From the NCBI RefSeq assembly GCF_003057875.1, contig NZ_PYXZ01000009.1:118477-182476 (forward strand): a stretch of DNA of 64,000 bases, given 5' to 3'. How positions within the stretch are numbered: position 1 is the first letter of the stretch; each line of letters starts with the position of its first letter. This document shows positions 19,288 through 29,000 of this stretch, piece after piece. Made by a program: the position numbers and the translations under genes. Below the pieces are notes generated by a model. That model made no database searches and was not told where the DNA came from. It saw only the letters and a program-made list of their open reading frames with translations. Origin of the DNA: Nocardioides currus (GTDB taxonomy: Bacteria > Actinomycetota > Actinomycetes > Propionibacteriales > Nocardioidaceae).

Positions 19288-20013
19288 ATGATCGCGCGTG
19301 CCGCTCGGCGGCCTGTCTCGCTGGTCCTGTCCGGGGTCCTGACCGGGGTGCTGGCCCTCTCGGCCTGCAGCGGTGGCGGCGAGGAGAAGGTCAGCGAGGA
19401 CACGTCGCCCGAGGAGGTGCTCGCCGGCGCCGCGACCGCGCTCGGCGAGACCAGCGGCGTCAACCTGACCCTCTCGACGACCGACCTCCCCGACGGGGTC
19501 TCGGGCATCGTCAAGGCCGACGGGCTGGCCACCGACAAGCCCGCCTTCGAGGGCGACATCACGGTGATCTTCGCCGGCCAGAGCGTCGAGGTCCCGGTCA
19601 TCGCGGTCGACAAGCTGGTCTATGCGGTCCTGCCGTTCAGCGACGGGAAGTACCAGGACATCGACCCCGCGGAGTACGGCGCCCCCGACCCGGCGACGCT
19701 GATCAACTCCGACACCGGCTTCTCCTCGCTGCTCGGCGTCACCTCCGACCTGGAGGAGGGCGACAGCGTGCGCGGCGGCGCCGACAACACCGAGGTGCTC
19801 ACCACGTTCACCGGCACCGTCCCGGGCGAGGCGATGAAGAAGGTGATCCCGAGCTCGTCGGGCGACTCCTTCGACGCGGAGTACCTCGTCTCCGACAACG
19901 GCGAGCTCCGCCAGGCGGTGCTGACCGGCGCCTTCTACCCCGACAGCGACGACATGACCTACACCGTCGACTTCGCCGACTACGGCACGACCAAGGACAT
20001 CGTCGCTCCATGA
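19288..20013 (+). CDS. lprG: LppX/LprAFG-family lipoprotein (LprG-like)
   Basis: 241 aa. Lipobox LSAC with Cys27 after a hydrophobic signal. The mature domain follows the LppX_LprAFG pattern (GVNLTLSTTDLPDGVSGIVKADGLAT, VIAVDKLVYAVLP). In mycobacteria LprG binds triacylated lipids in a hydrophobic cavity and works with the transporter P55. Here the stop overlaps the start of a 14-TM MFS gene (ATGA), the same arrangement as lprG-p55. GTG 19267 is an alternative start, but ATG 19288 has a GAGG ribosome site and gives a proper signal peptide. Confidence 0.85.
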   Translation: MIARAARRPVSLVLSGVLTGVLALSACSGGGEEKVSEDTSPEEVLAGAATALGETSGVNLTLSTTDLPDGVSGIVKADGLATDKPAFEGDITVIFAGQSVEVPVIAVDKLVYAVLPFSDGKYQDIDPAEYGAPDPATLINSDTGFSSLLGVTSDLEEGDSVRGGADNTEVLTTFTGTVPGEAMKKVIPSSSGDSFDAEYLVSDNGELRQAVLTGAFYPDSDDMTYTVDFADYGTTKDIVAP

Positions 20014-21770
20014 CGGGCGGGACCGGGTCGGCCCCGACCCGGGCGCTGCTCAGCCTGGCCGCCGTGGCGGTCGCCTTCGCGGCCGCCGACACCTACGTCG
20101 TCGTGCTCGCGCTGCCCGAGATGATGTCCAGCGTCGGGGTGCCGATCGACCAGCTCCAGCGCGCGGCCCCGATCGTCTCCGGCTTCCTGCTGGGGTACGT
20201 CGCGATGCTGCCGCTCATCGGACGCATCGCCGACCTGCGCGGTCGCGTGCCGGTGCTCGTCTTCTCGCTCGTGCTGTTCGCATTCGGCTCGCTCGTCACG
20301 GCGCTGGCCTACGACATGCCCTCGATGGTGATCGGGCGCTTCCTCCAGGGCGTCGGCGGCGGCGGACTCGTCCCCGCCACCCTCGCGCTGGTCGCCGACC
20401 TCTACCCCGCGGAGCGGCGCGGGGTGCCGCTGGGCGTGGTGTCCGCGGTCCAGGAGATCGGCTCGGTCCTCGGCCCACTCTTCGGGGCGCTCGTCCTCGC
20501 CTTCGCCGACTGGCGGGCGATCTTCCTGATCAACCTCGCGGTCGGGCTGGTGCTCGCCGCGGCCCTGCGCGCCCTCGGTCCCGGTCCCGCGGTGGTCGAG
20601 GAGCGAGCCTCGAGACCCCCCGACGTCCTCGGCGCGCTCCTCCTCCTCGCCTCCCTCGTCGCCGGGGCGCTGGTCTTCGTCCGCCCCGCCGACCTCCTGC
20701 GCGACCTCACGTGGGGCCAGCTGTTCATCCCCTACACGGGCGACGGCCGCTGGCTCACCCCGATCGGGCTGGTCGCGATCGGCGCAGTCGTCCTCCTGGT
20801 CGCCCGCTGCCTCACCGCGAAGCGCCCGCTGTTCGACTTGCGCCACTGGGGCGCGAGCCTCGTCGAGGCCGACCTCGTCGGGGCGCTGCTGCTGGCCGCG
20901 GCGCTCGCCGGCGTCATCCTGGCGTTCGCCACCGCCGACCCCAAGGTCCAGGTCTTCTCCGACCAGGGCTGGTGGTTCCTTCTCGGCTCACTCGTCGCCT
21001 CGGTGCTCTTCGCCCGCCACCTGCGCCGGGCGAGCGCGCCGCTCGTCCCGCACGGTGCGCTGCGCCGTACCCCCGCGTGGGGCGCACTACTCGTCAGCTT
21101 CTTCATCGGCGCCGCGCTGATCGCGGCCCTGATCGACATCCCGCTCTTCGCCCGCACCACCGTCTATCCCGACTCCCAGCTCGCGGCCGCGCTGGTGCTG
21201 GTCCGCTTCCTGGTCGCGCTGCCCGTCGGCGCGGTGATCGGCGGCTACCTCATCCGTCGCTTCTCCCCCGGCCTCGTCACCGCGGTCGGGATGCTGCTCG
21301 CCGCGACCGGCTTCGTGCTGATGGCGCAGTGGGGCCTGACGACCGTCGAGGAGCCGATCGCCAACCTGGGCCTCGTCACGGGCGGCTTCGGCTTCGGCCT
21401 GGCGCTGGCGCCGGTCAACGCCGCGCTGCTCGCCTTCACCGACGACGACGTGCACGGCGTGGCGAGCGCGTTCGTCGTGGTGTCGCGGATGGTCGGCATG
21501 CTCGTCGGCATCTCCGCACTGACCACGATCGGGCTGCGCCGCTACTACGCCGAGCAGGGCGTCGTACCCCCGGCCCGCGAGGTCTGCGACGGCAAGTCGC
21601 GCTGCAAGGACTACTCCGACCTGCTCCGCGTCGCCGGCATCGCCCAGGAGCACACGGTGTTCTACGGCGCCGCCGTCTGCGCGGTCGTCGCGGCCGTCCT
21701 CGCGCTCGTCCTGTTCCGGCAGGCGAAGGCCTCGCCGGTCTCCACCCGCGGGGCCCTCACCCTCCACTGA
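20010..21770 (+). CDS. MFS transporter, P55/DHA2 type (14 TM)
   Basis: 586 aa, membrane. The N-terminal DTYVVVLALP segment matches the DHA2 motif (L-D-x-T-x-V-N-x-A-L-P type), followed by GRIADLRGRVPVL (motif A) and GRFLQGVGGGGLVPATLALVADLYP (motif C region; shortened here). About 14 transmembrane helices are expected. Overlap with the lprG-like gene marks it as the P55 (Rv1410c) counterpart, which exports lipids such as triacylglycerols and contributes to drug tolerance in mycobacteria. A cytosolic or periplasmic insert near 590-690 nt of the gene is Arg/Pro-rich. Confidence 0.85.
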   Translation: MTGGTGSAPTRALLSLAAVAVAFAAADTYVVVLALPEMMSSVGVPIDQLQRAAPIVSGFLLGYVAMLPLIGRIADLRGRVPVLVFSLVLFAFGSLVTALAYDMPSMVIGRFLQGVGGGGLVPATLALVADLYPAERRGVPLGVVSAVQEIGSVLGPLFGALVLAFADWRAIFLINLAVGLVLAAALRALGPGPAVVEERASRPPDVLGALLLLASLVAGALVFVRPADLLRDLTWGQLFIPYTGDGRWLTPIGLVAIGAVVLLVARCLTAKRPLFDLRHWGASLVEADLVGALLLAAALAGVILAFATADPKVQVFSDQGWWFLLGSLVASVLFARHLRRASAPLVPHGALRRTPAWGALLVSFFIGAALIAALIDIPLFARTTVYPDSQLAAALVLVRFLVALPVGAVIGGYLIRRFSPGLVTAVGMLLAATGFVLMAQWGLTTVEEPIANLGLVTGGFGFGLALAPVNAALLAFTDDDVHGVASAFVVVSRMVGMLVGISALTTIGLRRYYAEQGVVPPAREVCDGKSRCKDYSDLLRVAGIAQEHTVFYGAAVCAVVAAVLALVLFRQAKASPVSTRGALTLH

Positions 21771-21776
21771 TCCTGC

Positions 21777-23612
21777 TCAGCCCGTGTGGTGCACCTCCTG
21801 GAGCGCGAAGACGGGCGTGTCGATCCCCTCGAACCGCGCCTTCAGCTGGAGCGCGAGGTAGAGCGAGTAGTGCCGCGACTGGTGCAGGTTGCCGCCGTGC
21901 ATCCACAGCTGCTCGACCTGCGTCGGCTTCCACATGTTCCGCTGCTCGCCCTCCCACGGTCCGGGGTCCTTGGTGGTGTCGGAGCCGAGGCCCCACACCT
22001 TCCCCAGCCGGTCGGCGGTCTCCTGGTCGATCAGGTCGGCCACCCAGCCGTTCATCGAGCCGTAGCCGGTCGCCATCACGACCACGTCGGCGGGCAGCTC
22101 GGTGCCGTCGGCGAGCACCACGGCGTCTTCCGTGAGGTGGTCGATCTGGCCGTTGACCAGCTTCACGTCACCGTTCGCGACGAGGTCGGCTGCGCCGACG
22201 TCGATGTAGTAGCCCGAGCCGCGCCGGAGGTACTTCATGAACAGCCCGGACCCGTCGTCGCCCCAGTCGTGCTGGAAGCCCGACCTCTCGAGCCGCTCGT
22301 AGAAGTCCTTGTCCTTCGCGGCCATCGCCTCGTAGGCCGGGATCTGGAAGGTGTGCAGGATCCGGTAGGGCAGGGAGGCGAAGATCAGGTCGGCCTTCTC
22401 CGTCGTCACGCCGGCCGCGACCGCCCGCTCGGAGTAGAGGTCGCCGAGCCCGATCTCCATCAGGCTGTCGCTCTTGACGATGTGGGTGGAGCTGCGCTGC
22501 ACCATCGTCACGTCGACGTCGTTCTCCCAGAGGGCGCCGCAGATGTCGAAGGCAGAGTTGTTGCTCCCGATCACCACGACCTTCTTGCCGCGATAGGCGT
22601 CGGGGCCGGGGTGCGCCGAGGAGTGGTGCAGGTCGCCTCGGAAGACGTCCATGCCCGGCACGTCGGGGATGTTGGCCTTGCCCGACATGCCGGTCGCGAA
22701 CACGAGCTGGGTCGGGCGCAGCGTCAGCGGCTTGCCCTCGCGCTCGACCTCGACGGTCCACTCGCGCGTCTCCTCCGACCAGGTCGCGCTGGTCGCCGTC
22801 GTGCTCGACCAGTAGGGCACCTCCATCACCTTCGTGTAGGACTCCAGCCAGTCCCCGATCTTGTCCTTGGGCGCGAACACCGGCCAGTTGTCCGGGAACT
22901 TCAGGTAGGGCAGGTGGTCGTACCAGACCGGGTCGTGCAGGCACAGCGACTTGTAGCGGTTGCGCCACTGGTCGCCGGGTCGCGGGTGCTTGTCGATGAC
23001 GAGGCTGGGCACCCCGAGCTGCCGGAGGCGGGCGCCGAGGGCGATGCCGCCCTGGCCGCCGCCGATGACCAGGACGTAGGGCTGGGTGGTGCTGCCGAGG
23101 CTCTCGGCCTCCTCCTGCTTGCGCTCGAGCCAGGTCTGCCGCTTCTTGTCCGCCCCGTGCTCGGCCCCGCGCGGGCGGTGCTCGTTGCGCGGCTCCTCGT
23201 GACCCTTCAGCTCGTAGAGCGTGGTCAGGAAGGTGAACGCCCGGCGCTCACCGTCCTCCTCGACGAGCCGGAGGAGGCCGCGTCCGCGGCCGACGGCGGT
23301 CTCGAAGAGGAACCACGCGGTCACCACGCCGTCCGCCTCGTCGGCCGGCTCCTCGAGCACGAACCCCGACGGGTCGGTGCTCGCCAGCGTGCTCTCGAGC
23401 AGGGTCGTGACGCCGGCGCGGCCCTCCACCGTCGTGATGTTCCAGCTGAACGACACCAGGTCGCGCCAGTAGGACTCGGTGGCGAACAGCGCGGCGGCCG
23501 CCGCGACGTCGCGGGCGACGAGGGCCGCCTCGAGGTCGGCGAACCAGGCGGTCGCCACCTCGCTCGGGTCGCCGGTCGTGGTCGTGGTGGGCGGGTCGAG
23601 GGTCTCGGTCAT
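21777..23612 (-). CDS. Flavin-containing monooxygenase with N-terminal SnoaL-like domain
   Basis: 611 aa. Residues about 18-140 form an NTF2/SnoaL-like domain (VATAWFADLEAALVARD..). The FAD motif GGGQGG is at 184-189, and a second nucleotide site (VVVIGSNNSAFDI) near 360 should bind NADPH. The order matches bacterial FMO/YUCCA-type monooxygenases, which oxygenate small ketones, amines or indole-pyruvate-like acids. A strong ribosome site AAGGAG precedes ATG 23612. It is divergent from a GAF regulator, which probably controls it. The substrate is unknown. Confidence 0.87.
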   Translation of the reverse strand: MTETLDPPTTTTTGDPSEVATAWFADLEAALVARDVAAAAALFATESYWRDLVSFSWNITTVEGRAGVTTLLESTLASTDPSGFVLEEPADEADGVVTAWFLFETAVGRGRGLLRLVEEDGERRAFTFLTTLYELKGHEEPRNEHRPRGAEHGADKKRQTWLERKQEEAESLGSTTQPYVLVIGGGQGGIALGARLRQLGVPSLVIDKHPRPGDQWRNRYKSLCLHDPVWYDHLPYLKFPDNWPVFAPKDKIGDWLESYTKVMEVPYWSSTTATSATWSEETREWTVEVEREGKPLTLRPTQLVFATGMSGKANIPDVPGMDVFRGDLHHSSAHPGPDAYRGKKVVVIGSNNSAFDICGALWENDVDVTMVQRSSTHIVKSDSLMEIGLGDLYSERAVAAGVTTEKADLIFASLPYRILHTFQIPAYEAMAAKDKDFYERLERSGFQHDWGDDGSGLFMKYLRRGSGYYIDVGAADLVANGDVKLVNGQIDHLTEDAVVLADGTELPADVVVMATGYGSMNGWVADLIDQETADRLGKVWGLGSDTTKDPGPWEGEQRNMWKPTQVEQLWMHGGNLHQSRHYSLYLALQLKARFEGIDTPVFALQEVHHTG

Positions 23613-23653
23613 GGGTGTCTCCTTCCGACGTGACCCACGACACACCCCGCCGT

Positions 23654-23670
23654 ACCCTTGGCGGCAGGGT
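23654..23670. promoter_or_regulatory. Dyad between monooxygenase and GAF regulator
   Basis: ACCCT-N7-AGGGT is a perfect inverted repeat in the 108-bp divergent gap; two direct GGTTGCA copies follow immediately (from about 23668). Candidate operator for the GAF regulator. Confidence 0.4.
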
Positions 23671-23720
23671 TGCAGGGGGTTGCAATCGCGGGAGGCGGCG
23701 GCAGACGAGACGGAGGCGAC

Positions 23721-24977
23721 ATGGGCGAGGAGAGCGCGCCGTGGCGCTCGCGCGACCGGGTGCTGTCCGGTGGCGCTCCCTCTCCCGGGATCCGTCCCGA
23801 GATCAGTGCGTCCTGGCGGCGCGTGCGGGCCGGCGGGCTGGCTCCCGGTGCGGAGCCGGAGGTCGCGCCGCTCACCGAGGGTGAGGTCGAGTCGCGTCGC
23901 AGCACCAGCGCGCTGGCCCCGCTCCTGCCGAGCATCACCTCCTCGCTCGCCCCGGTCGTCGACGACGGGCTGCTGGTGGTGGTCACCGACACCGAGGGGC
24001 GCGTGCTGTGGCGTCAGGGCTCCTCGGGCGTACGCCGCCTGGCCGACCGGCTCGGGTTCGTGCCCGGCTCGGCGTGGACCGAGTCCAACGTCGGGACCAA
24101 CGCCATCGGCACCTCCCTCGTCGTCGGCGAGCCGGTCCACATCCAGGGCCCGGAGCACTACGTCGACTCCCACACCCGCTGGAGCTGCGCCGCCGCGCCG
24201 GTCCTCGACCCGTGGACGGGCGAGACGCTCGGCGCGGTCGACATCAGCGGTCCGGCCTTCGCGGTGCAGCGCTCGGTGCTGGCCCTGGTCGGGGTGACCG
24301 CACGGCTGGCGGGCGCCGAGGTGCGCTCCGAGCACGCGGCGGCCCTCGAGCGACTGCGCGCGCACGCCGCCCCCGTGCTGGCGCGGGTCGGTGGCCGGTC
24401 GCTGGCCGTCGACCCGACCGGGCACATCGCGGCGGTCACCGGCTTCACCGCGCCCGACCGGCTGGTGCTGCCCGCGGACCTGTCACCCGAGTCGACCTGG
24501 CTGCCGACGCTCGGGGCCGTCACCGTCGAGCCGCTGCCGGGCGGGTGGCTGGTGCGGCTCGGCAGCACGACGAACGGGCCGGCTGCCTCCCGGCTCGAGC
24601 TCGACCTGCGCGAGGGACGGACGCTGCGGGTAAGCACGGCCAGCCACGACTGGGAGCACCGGCCGAGCCGTCGGCACGCGGAGATCCTGCTGGCTCTGGC
24701 CCAGTCGCCCGCGGGGAGGACGGCGGCCGAGCTCGCCGACGACCTCTTCGCCGACGCGTCGCGGGCGCTCACGGTCCGGGCGGAGATGTCCCGCCTGCGC
24801 CGTACGCTCGGATCGCTCCTGGAGGCCCAGCCCTATCGCATCGCGCCCTCCGTGCACGTCACCGTGCTGTTCCCCCACGACGGCCCGGCGATCCCGGGGT
24901 CCAGCGCACCGGTGGTGGCGGCGCGACGCCCAGAGCCTCCGCTAACCTCGCAGCCGTGGACGACTTCTCCGACCTGA
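23721..24977 (+). CDS. GAF-domain transcriptional regulator
   Basis: 418 aa. The N-terminal ISASWRRVRAGGL segment and a GAF sensor (about 75-200; TESNVGTNAIGTSLV, VHIQGPEHYVDSHTRWSCAAAPV) resemble the sensory half of AcoR/MimR-type activators, but no AAA+ module follows. Residues about 330-395 hold a winged HTH (RRHAEILLALAQ..TAAELADDLF..LRRTL). ATG 23721 has GGAGG 5 nt upstream. Divergent from the monooxygenase, its likely target. The 3' end overlaps the carbonic anhydrase start by 22 nt in another frame. Confidence 0.8.
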   Translation: MGEESAPWRSRDRVLSGGAPSPGIRPEISASWRRVRAGGLAPGAEPEVAPLTEGEVESRRSTSALAPLLPSITSSLAPVVDDGLLVVVTDTEGRVLWRQGSSGVRRLADRLGFVPGSAWTESNVGTNAIGTSLVVGEPVHIQGPEHYVDSHTRWSCAAAPVLDPWTGETLGAVDISGPAFAVQRSVLALVGVTARLAGAEVRSEHAAALERLRAHAAPVLARVGGRSLAVDPTGHIAAVTGFTAPDRLVLPADLSPESTWLPTLGAVTVEPLPGGWLVRLGSTTNGPAASRLELDLREGRTLRVSTASHDWEHRPSRRHAEILLALAQSPAGRTAAELADDLFADASRALTVRAEMSRLRRTLGSLLEAQPYRIAPSVHVTVLFPHDGPAIPGSSAPVVAARRPEPPLTSQPWTTSPT

Positions 24978-25450
24978 TCGCGGCCAACAAGACCTTCGCC
25001 GACGACTTCGACCTCGGCGGCTTCGACGGCGTCGCCAAGGCCGGCGTCGCCATCGTCACCTGCATGGACTCGCGCATCGACCCGTTGCGGATGCTCGGCC
25101 TCACCCACGGTGACGCCAAGATCTTCCGCAACCCGGGCGGGCGCGTCACCCAGGCCGCCCTCGAGGCGCTGGTGCTGGGCGTGCACCTCCTCGGCGTCGA
25201 GCGCGTGCTCGTCATCCCCCACACCCGCTGCGCGATGGCCTCGGCCAGCGAGGCCGAGCTGCGCGTGAAGATCGGCGAGGCCACGGGCACCGACGCGTCG
25301 TGGCAGTCCTTCGGCGTCATCACCGACCAGCGGGCCAGCCTCGGCGAGGACGTCGCGAAGGTGCGCTCGCACCCGCTGATCCCCGACTCAGTCGCGGTCG
25401 GCGGGTTCATCTACGACGTCGACACGGGCTTGCTCGACCAGCAGTTCTGA
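24956..25450 (+). CDS. Beta-class carbonic anhydrase
   Basis: 164 aa. Interconverts CO2 and bicarbonate. Zinc ligands are Cys36, His89 and Cys92 (CMDSR and HTRC), with the Asp38-Arg40 dyad present. The short length fits the type of beta-CA found in actinobacteria. GTG 24956 is the start; it lies within the end of the regulator gene, so the two may be coupled. Bicarbonate supply could serve the carboxylation side of propionyl-CoA metabolism encoded nearby, which is inference only. Confidence 0.88.
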   Translation: MDDFSDLIAANKTFADDFDLGGFDGVAKAGVAIVTCMDSRIDPLRMLGLTHGDAKIFRNPGGRVTQAALEALVLGVHLLGVERVLVIPHTRCAMASASEAELRVKIGEATGTDASWQSFGVITDQRASLGEDVAKVRSHPLIPDSVAVGGFIYDVDTGLLDQQF

Positions 25451-25465
25451 GCCAGCAGTTCTGAG
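25438..25465. repeat. 14-bp perfect tandem duplication over the carbonic anhydrase stop
   Basis: CCAGCAGTTCTGAG occurs twice in direct succession (25438-25451 and 25452-25465). The first copy contains the stop codon, so the second lies just outside the gene. It looks like a recent slippage or duplication event. Confidence 0.9.
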
Positions 25466-25466
25466 A

Positions 25467-25490
25467 AGGTGCTGGGACGTCCTAGCACCT
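25467..25490. promoter_or_regulatory. 24-bp palindrome, likely MarR operator
   Basis: A near-perfect palindrome centred on GACGTC with outer arms AGGTGCT and AGCACCT (one mismatched pair). It ends 18 bp before the marR start, where an autoregulatory operator is expected. It could also act as a terminator for the carbonic anhydrase gene. Confidence 0.65.
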
Positions 25491-25508
25491 CGGCGTAGCC
25501 TGTCCCGC

Positions 25509-26027
25509 ATGGCAGCGGACAGGGACCCGATCCACGAGGCGCACGGTCAGTGGACCCGTCACGGCTGGGACGACGCCGCCGACGGCATGGCCATGGTCAC
25601 CTCGGTGGTGCGGGTCCAGCAGCTGCTCATGGAGCGCATCGACGCGGTGCTGCGACCGCTCGACCTGACCTTCGCGCGCTACGAGGTGCTCCGGCTGCTG
25701 TCCTTCGTCCAGTCGGGCTCGATGCCGATGACCCGCCTCGGATCGCTGCTCCAGGTGCACCCCACCAGCGTGACCAGCGCCGTCGAGCGCCTCGTGAGGC
25801 AGGGGTACGTCGAGCGCCTGCGCCGCGAGGACGACCGGCGCGTGATCCTGGCCGCCCTGACCGACGCCGGTCGCGACGTCGTCGAGCGCGCCACGCTCGG
25901 TCTCAACCGCGACGTCTTCGAGCGGCCCGGCATCCCCACCGCCGACGTGCTGCGACTCACCGAGCTGCTGGGCGAGCTGCGCTCCGCGGCCGGCGACCAC
26001 GTGGTCGCCCCGGCTACTTCCGGGTAG
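25509..26027 (+). CDS. MarR family transcriptional regulator
   Basis: 172 aa. Winged HTH of the MarR type: LTFARYEVLRLLSFVQSG, recognition region VHPTSVTSAVERLVRQGYVER, and wing with the conserved REDDRR turn. It lies directly upstream of icmF in the same orientation (59-bp gap). A palindrome before its own start and a related inverted repeat before icmF share the core GTCCTA, so it probably represses both and responds to an acyl-CoA or acid ligand (inference). Confidence 0.9.
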   Translation: MAADRDPIHEAHGQWTRHGWDDAADGMAMVTSVVRVQQLLMERIDAVLRPLDLTFARYEVLRLLSFVQSGSMPMTRLGSLLQVHPTSVTSAVERLVRQGYVERLRREDDRRVILAALTDAGRDVVERATLGLNRDVFERPGIPTADVLRLTELLGELRSAAGDHVVAPATSG

Positions 26028-26031
26028 TTAC

Positions 26032-26067
26032 TTGGGTGTCCTAGTATCTGGTTGGTAGGACATCCAA
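26032..26067. promoter_or_regulatory. Inverted repeat on the icmF promoter
   Basis: TTGGGTGTCCTA (26032-26043) and TAGGACATCCAA (26056-26067) form 12-bp arms with one mismatch and a 12-bp spacer. A TAGTAT hexamer (26042-26047) inside could be the -10 box. The half-site resembles the palindrome before marR, suggesting a shared regulator. Confidence 0.6.
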
Positions 26068-26086
26068 CAACCTCGAGGATCCCCGC

Positions 26087-29000
26087 ATGGTCGACCTGCA
26101 CCAGCCCCAGCACCCGGTCCGTCTCGTCACGGCGTCGAGCCTGTTCGACGGCCACGACGCCTCGATCAACATCATGCGGCGGATCTTCATGAGCCAGGGC
26201 TGCGAGGTGATCCACCTCGGCCACAACCGCTCCGTCCAGGAGGTCGTGGACGCGGCGCTCGAGGAGGACGCCCAGGGCGTGGCCGTGTCGTCCTACCAGG
26301 GCGGCCACGTGGAGTACTTCGAATACCTCGTCGAGTCGCTGCGTGCCGCCGGTGCCGACCACGTCAAGGTCGTCGGCGGCGGCGGGGGCGTGATCGTGCC
26401 GGCCGAGATCGAGCGGCTGCGCGCGTCCGGTGTGACGATCTTCTCCCCCGAGGACGGCCAGCGGATGGGGCTGGTCGGGATGATCAACTCCGTCGTCGCC
26501 GACTGCGACTTCGACCCGTGGCAGACCTCGCCGGCCGACGTCGACGCCGTCCTCGCCGGCGACCGCCACGCGATCGCCCGCGCCATCACCGGCGCCGAGA
26601 CCGGCCAGCTGAGCGACGAGATGCTGTCCCGCATCACCTCGGCGGCCGCCGCCCACACCGCTCCCGTGCTCGGCATCACCGGCACCGGCGGGTCCGGCAA
26701 GTCGTCGCTGACCGACGAGCTGGTGCGCCGCTTCCGCGTCGACCAGCAGGACAAGCTCCGCGTCGCTGTCATCGCGGTCGACCCGACCCGGCGCAAGGGC
26801 GGCGGCGCGCTGCTCGGCGACCGCATCCGCGCCAACTCCCTCGACGGAGACCGCATCTTCTTCCGCAGCCTCGCGACCCGCGGCGCCCACGAGGTGCCCG
26901 AGCACCTCGACACGGTGATCGCGGTGATGAAGGCCGCCGGCTTCGACCTCGTCATCGTCGAGACGCCCGGCATCGGCCAGGGCGACGCGGCCATCGTCCC
27001 CTTCGTCGACCACTCGCTCTACGTCATGACGCCCGAGTTCGGCGCCGCCTCGCAGCTGGAGAAGATCGACATGCTCGACTTCGCCGACACGGTCGCCATC
27101 AACAAGTTCGAGCGCCGCGGCGCCAAGGACGCCATGCGCGACGTCGGTCGCCAGCTGGTGCGCAACAAGGAGGCGTTCGGGAAGCAGCCGACCGACATGC
27201 CCGTCTTCGGCACCAGCGCGGCCACGTTCAACGACGACGGCGTCACCGCGCTCTACCAGCACCTGCGCGACACCCTCGCCGGCGCCGGGCTCCCGGTCAC
27301 CGAGGGGACGCTCCCGCACGTCGCCGTACGCCACTCGTCGGGGATCCGGCAGGTCGTGCCGACCGACCGCGTCCGCTACCTCACCGAGATCACGGAGACC
27401 GTCCGCGGCTACCACGCCCGGACCCTCACCCTCGCCGAGGCGGCCACCCGCGTGCAGCGGATCGAGGCGGTCTCGGCCGAGCTCGCCGACAACGCCGAGG
27501 TCGCCGACCTGCTCGACTCCGCCCGCAAGGACCTGCCCCACGAGGTGAGCGACCAGATCGCCGCGTGGCCGGCGGTCGTGGAGTCCTACTCCGGCGACGA
27601 GCAGGTCGTCGTGGTGCGCGGCAAGGAGATCCACACCAAGCTGACGCGTGAGTCGCTGTCCGGCAACAAGATCCCGCGGGTCTCGCTCCCTCGCTACACC
27701 GACCACGGCGAGCTGGTGAAGTTCTGGCGCGGGGAGAACCTCCCGGGCTACTTCCCCTTCACCGCGGGCGTGTTCCCGTTCAAGCGCGACGGCGAGGACC
27801 CGGCCCGGATGTTCGCCGGCGAGGGCGACCCGGCGCGCACCAACCGCAGGTTCAAGATCCTCAGCCACGACGGCGAGGCCACCCGCCTCTCGACCGCCTT
27901 CGACTCCGTGACGCTCTACGGCCGCGACCCCGACCCGCGCCCGGACGTCTACGGCAAGGTCGGCACGTCCGGCGTCTCCGTCGCGACGCTCGACGACATG
28001 AAGGAGCTCTTCGACGGCTTCGACCTGATCGCCCCGTCGACGTCGGTCTCGCTGACCATCAACGGCCCGGCTCCGACCGTGCTCGCCTTCTTCCTCAACA
28101 CCGCGATCGACCAGGCCGCCGAGCGCGGGATCTCCGCGGCGGAGGCGCTGAAGCAGGTGCGCGGCACCGTGCAGGCCGACATCCTCAAGGAGGACCAGGG
28201 CCAGAACACCGCGCTGTTCTCGACCGAGTTCTCGCTGCGGATGATGGGCGACATCCAGCAGTACTTCATCGACAACGCGGTGCAGAACTTCTACTCCGTG
28301 TCGATCTCCGGCTACCACATCGCCGAGGCCGGGGCCAACCCGATCAGCCAGCTCGCCTTCACGCTGTCCAACGGTTTCACCTACGTCGAGTCCTACCTCG
28401 CGCGCGGCATGCACATCGACGACTTCGCGCCCAACCTGTCGTTCTTCTTCTCCAACGGCATGGACCCGGAGTACAGCGTGATCGGGCGCGTCGCCCGCCG
28501 CATCTGGGCGATCACGATGAAGGAGAAGTACGGCGCCAACGAGCGCTCGCAGAAGCTGAAGTACCACGTCCAGACGTCCGGCCGCTCGCTGCACGCGCAG
28601 GAGATGGACTTCAACGACATCCGCACCACGCTCCAGGCGCTGATCGCGATCTACGACAACGCCAACAGCCTGCACACCAACGCCTACGACGAGGCCGTCA
28701 CGACGCCGACCGAGGAGTCGGTCCGCCGCGCGCTGGCCATCCAGCTCATCATCAACCGCGAGTGGGGGCTGGCGATGAACGAGAACCCGCTCCAGGGCTC
28801 GTTCGTCATCGACGAGCTGACCGACCTGGTGGAGGCGGCCGTGCTCGCGGAGTTCGACGCCATCAACGAGCGCGGCGGCGTGCTCGGCGCGATGGAGACC
28901 GGCTACCAGCGCGGTCGCATCCAGGACGAGTCGATGCTCTACGAGCACCGCAAGCACGACGGCTCGCTGCCGATCGTGGGCGTCAACACCTTCGTCAAGC

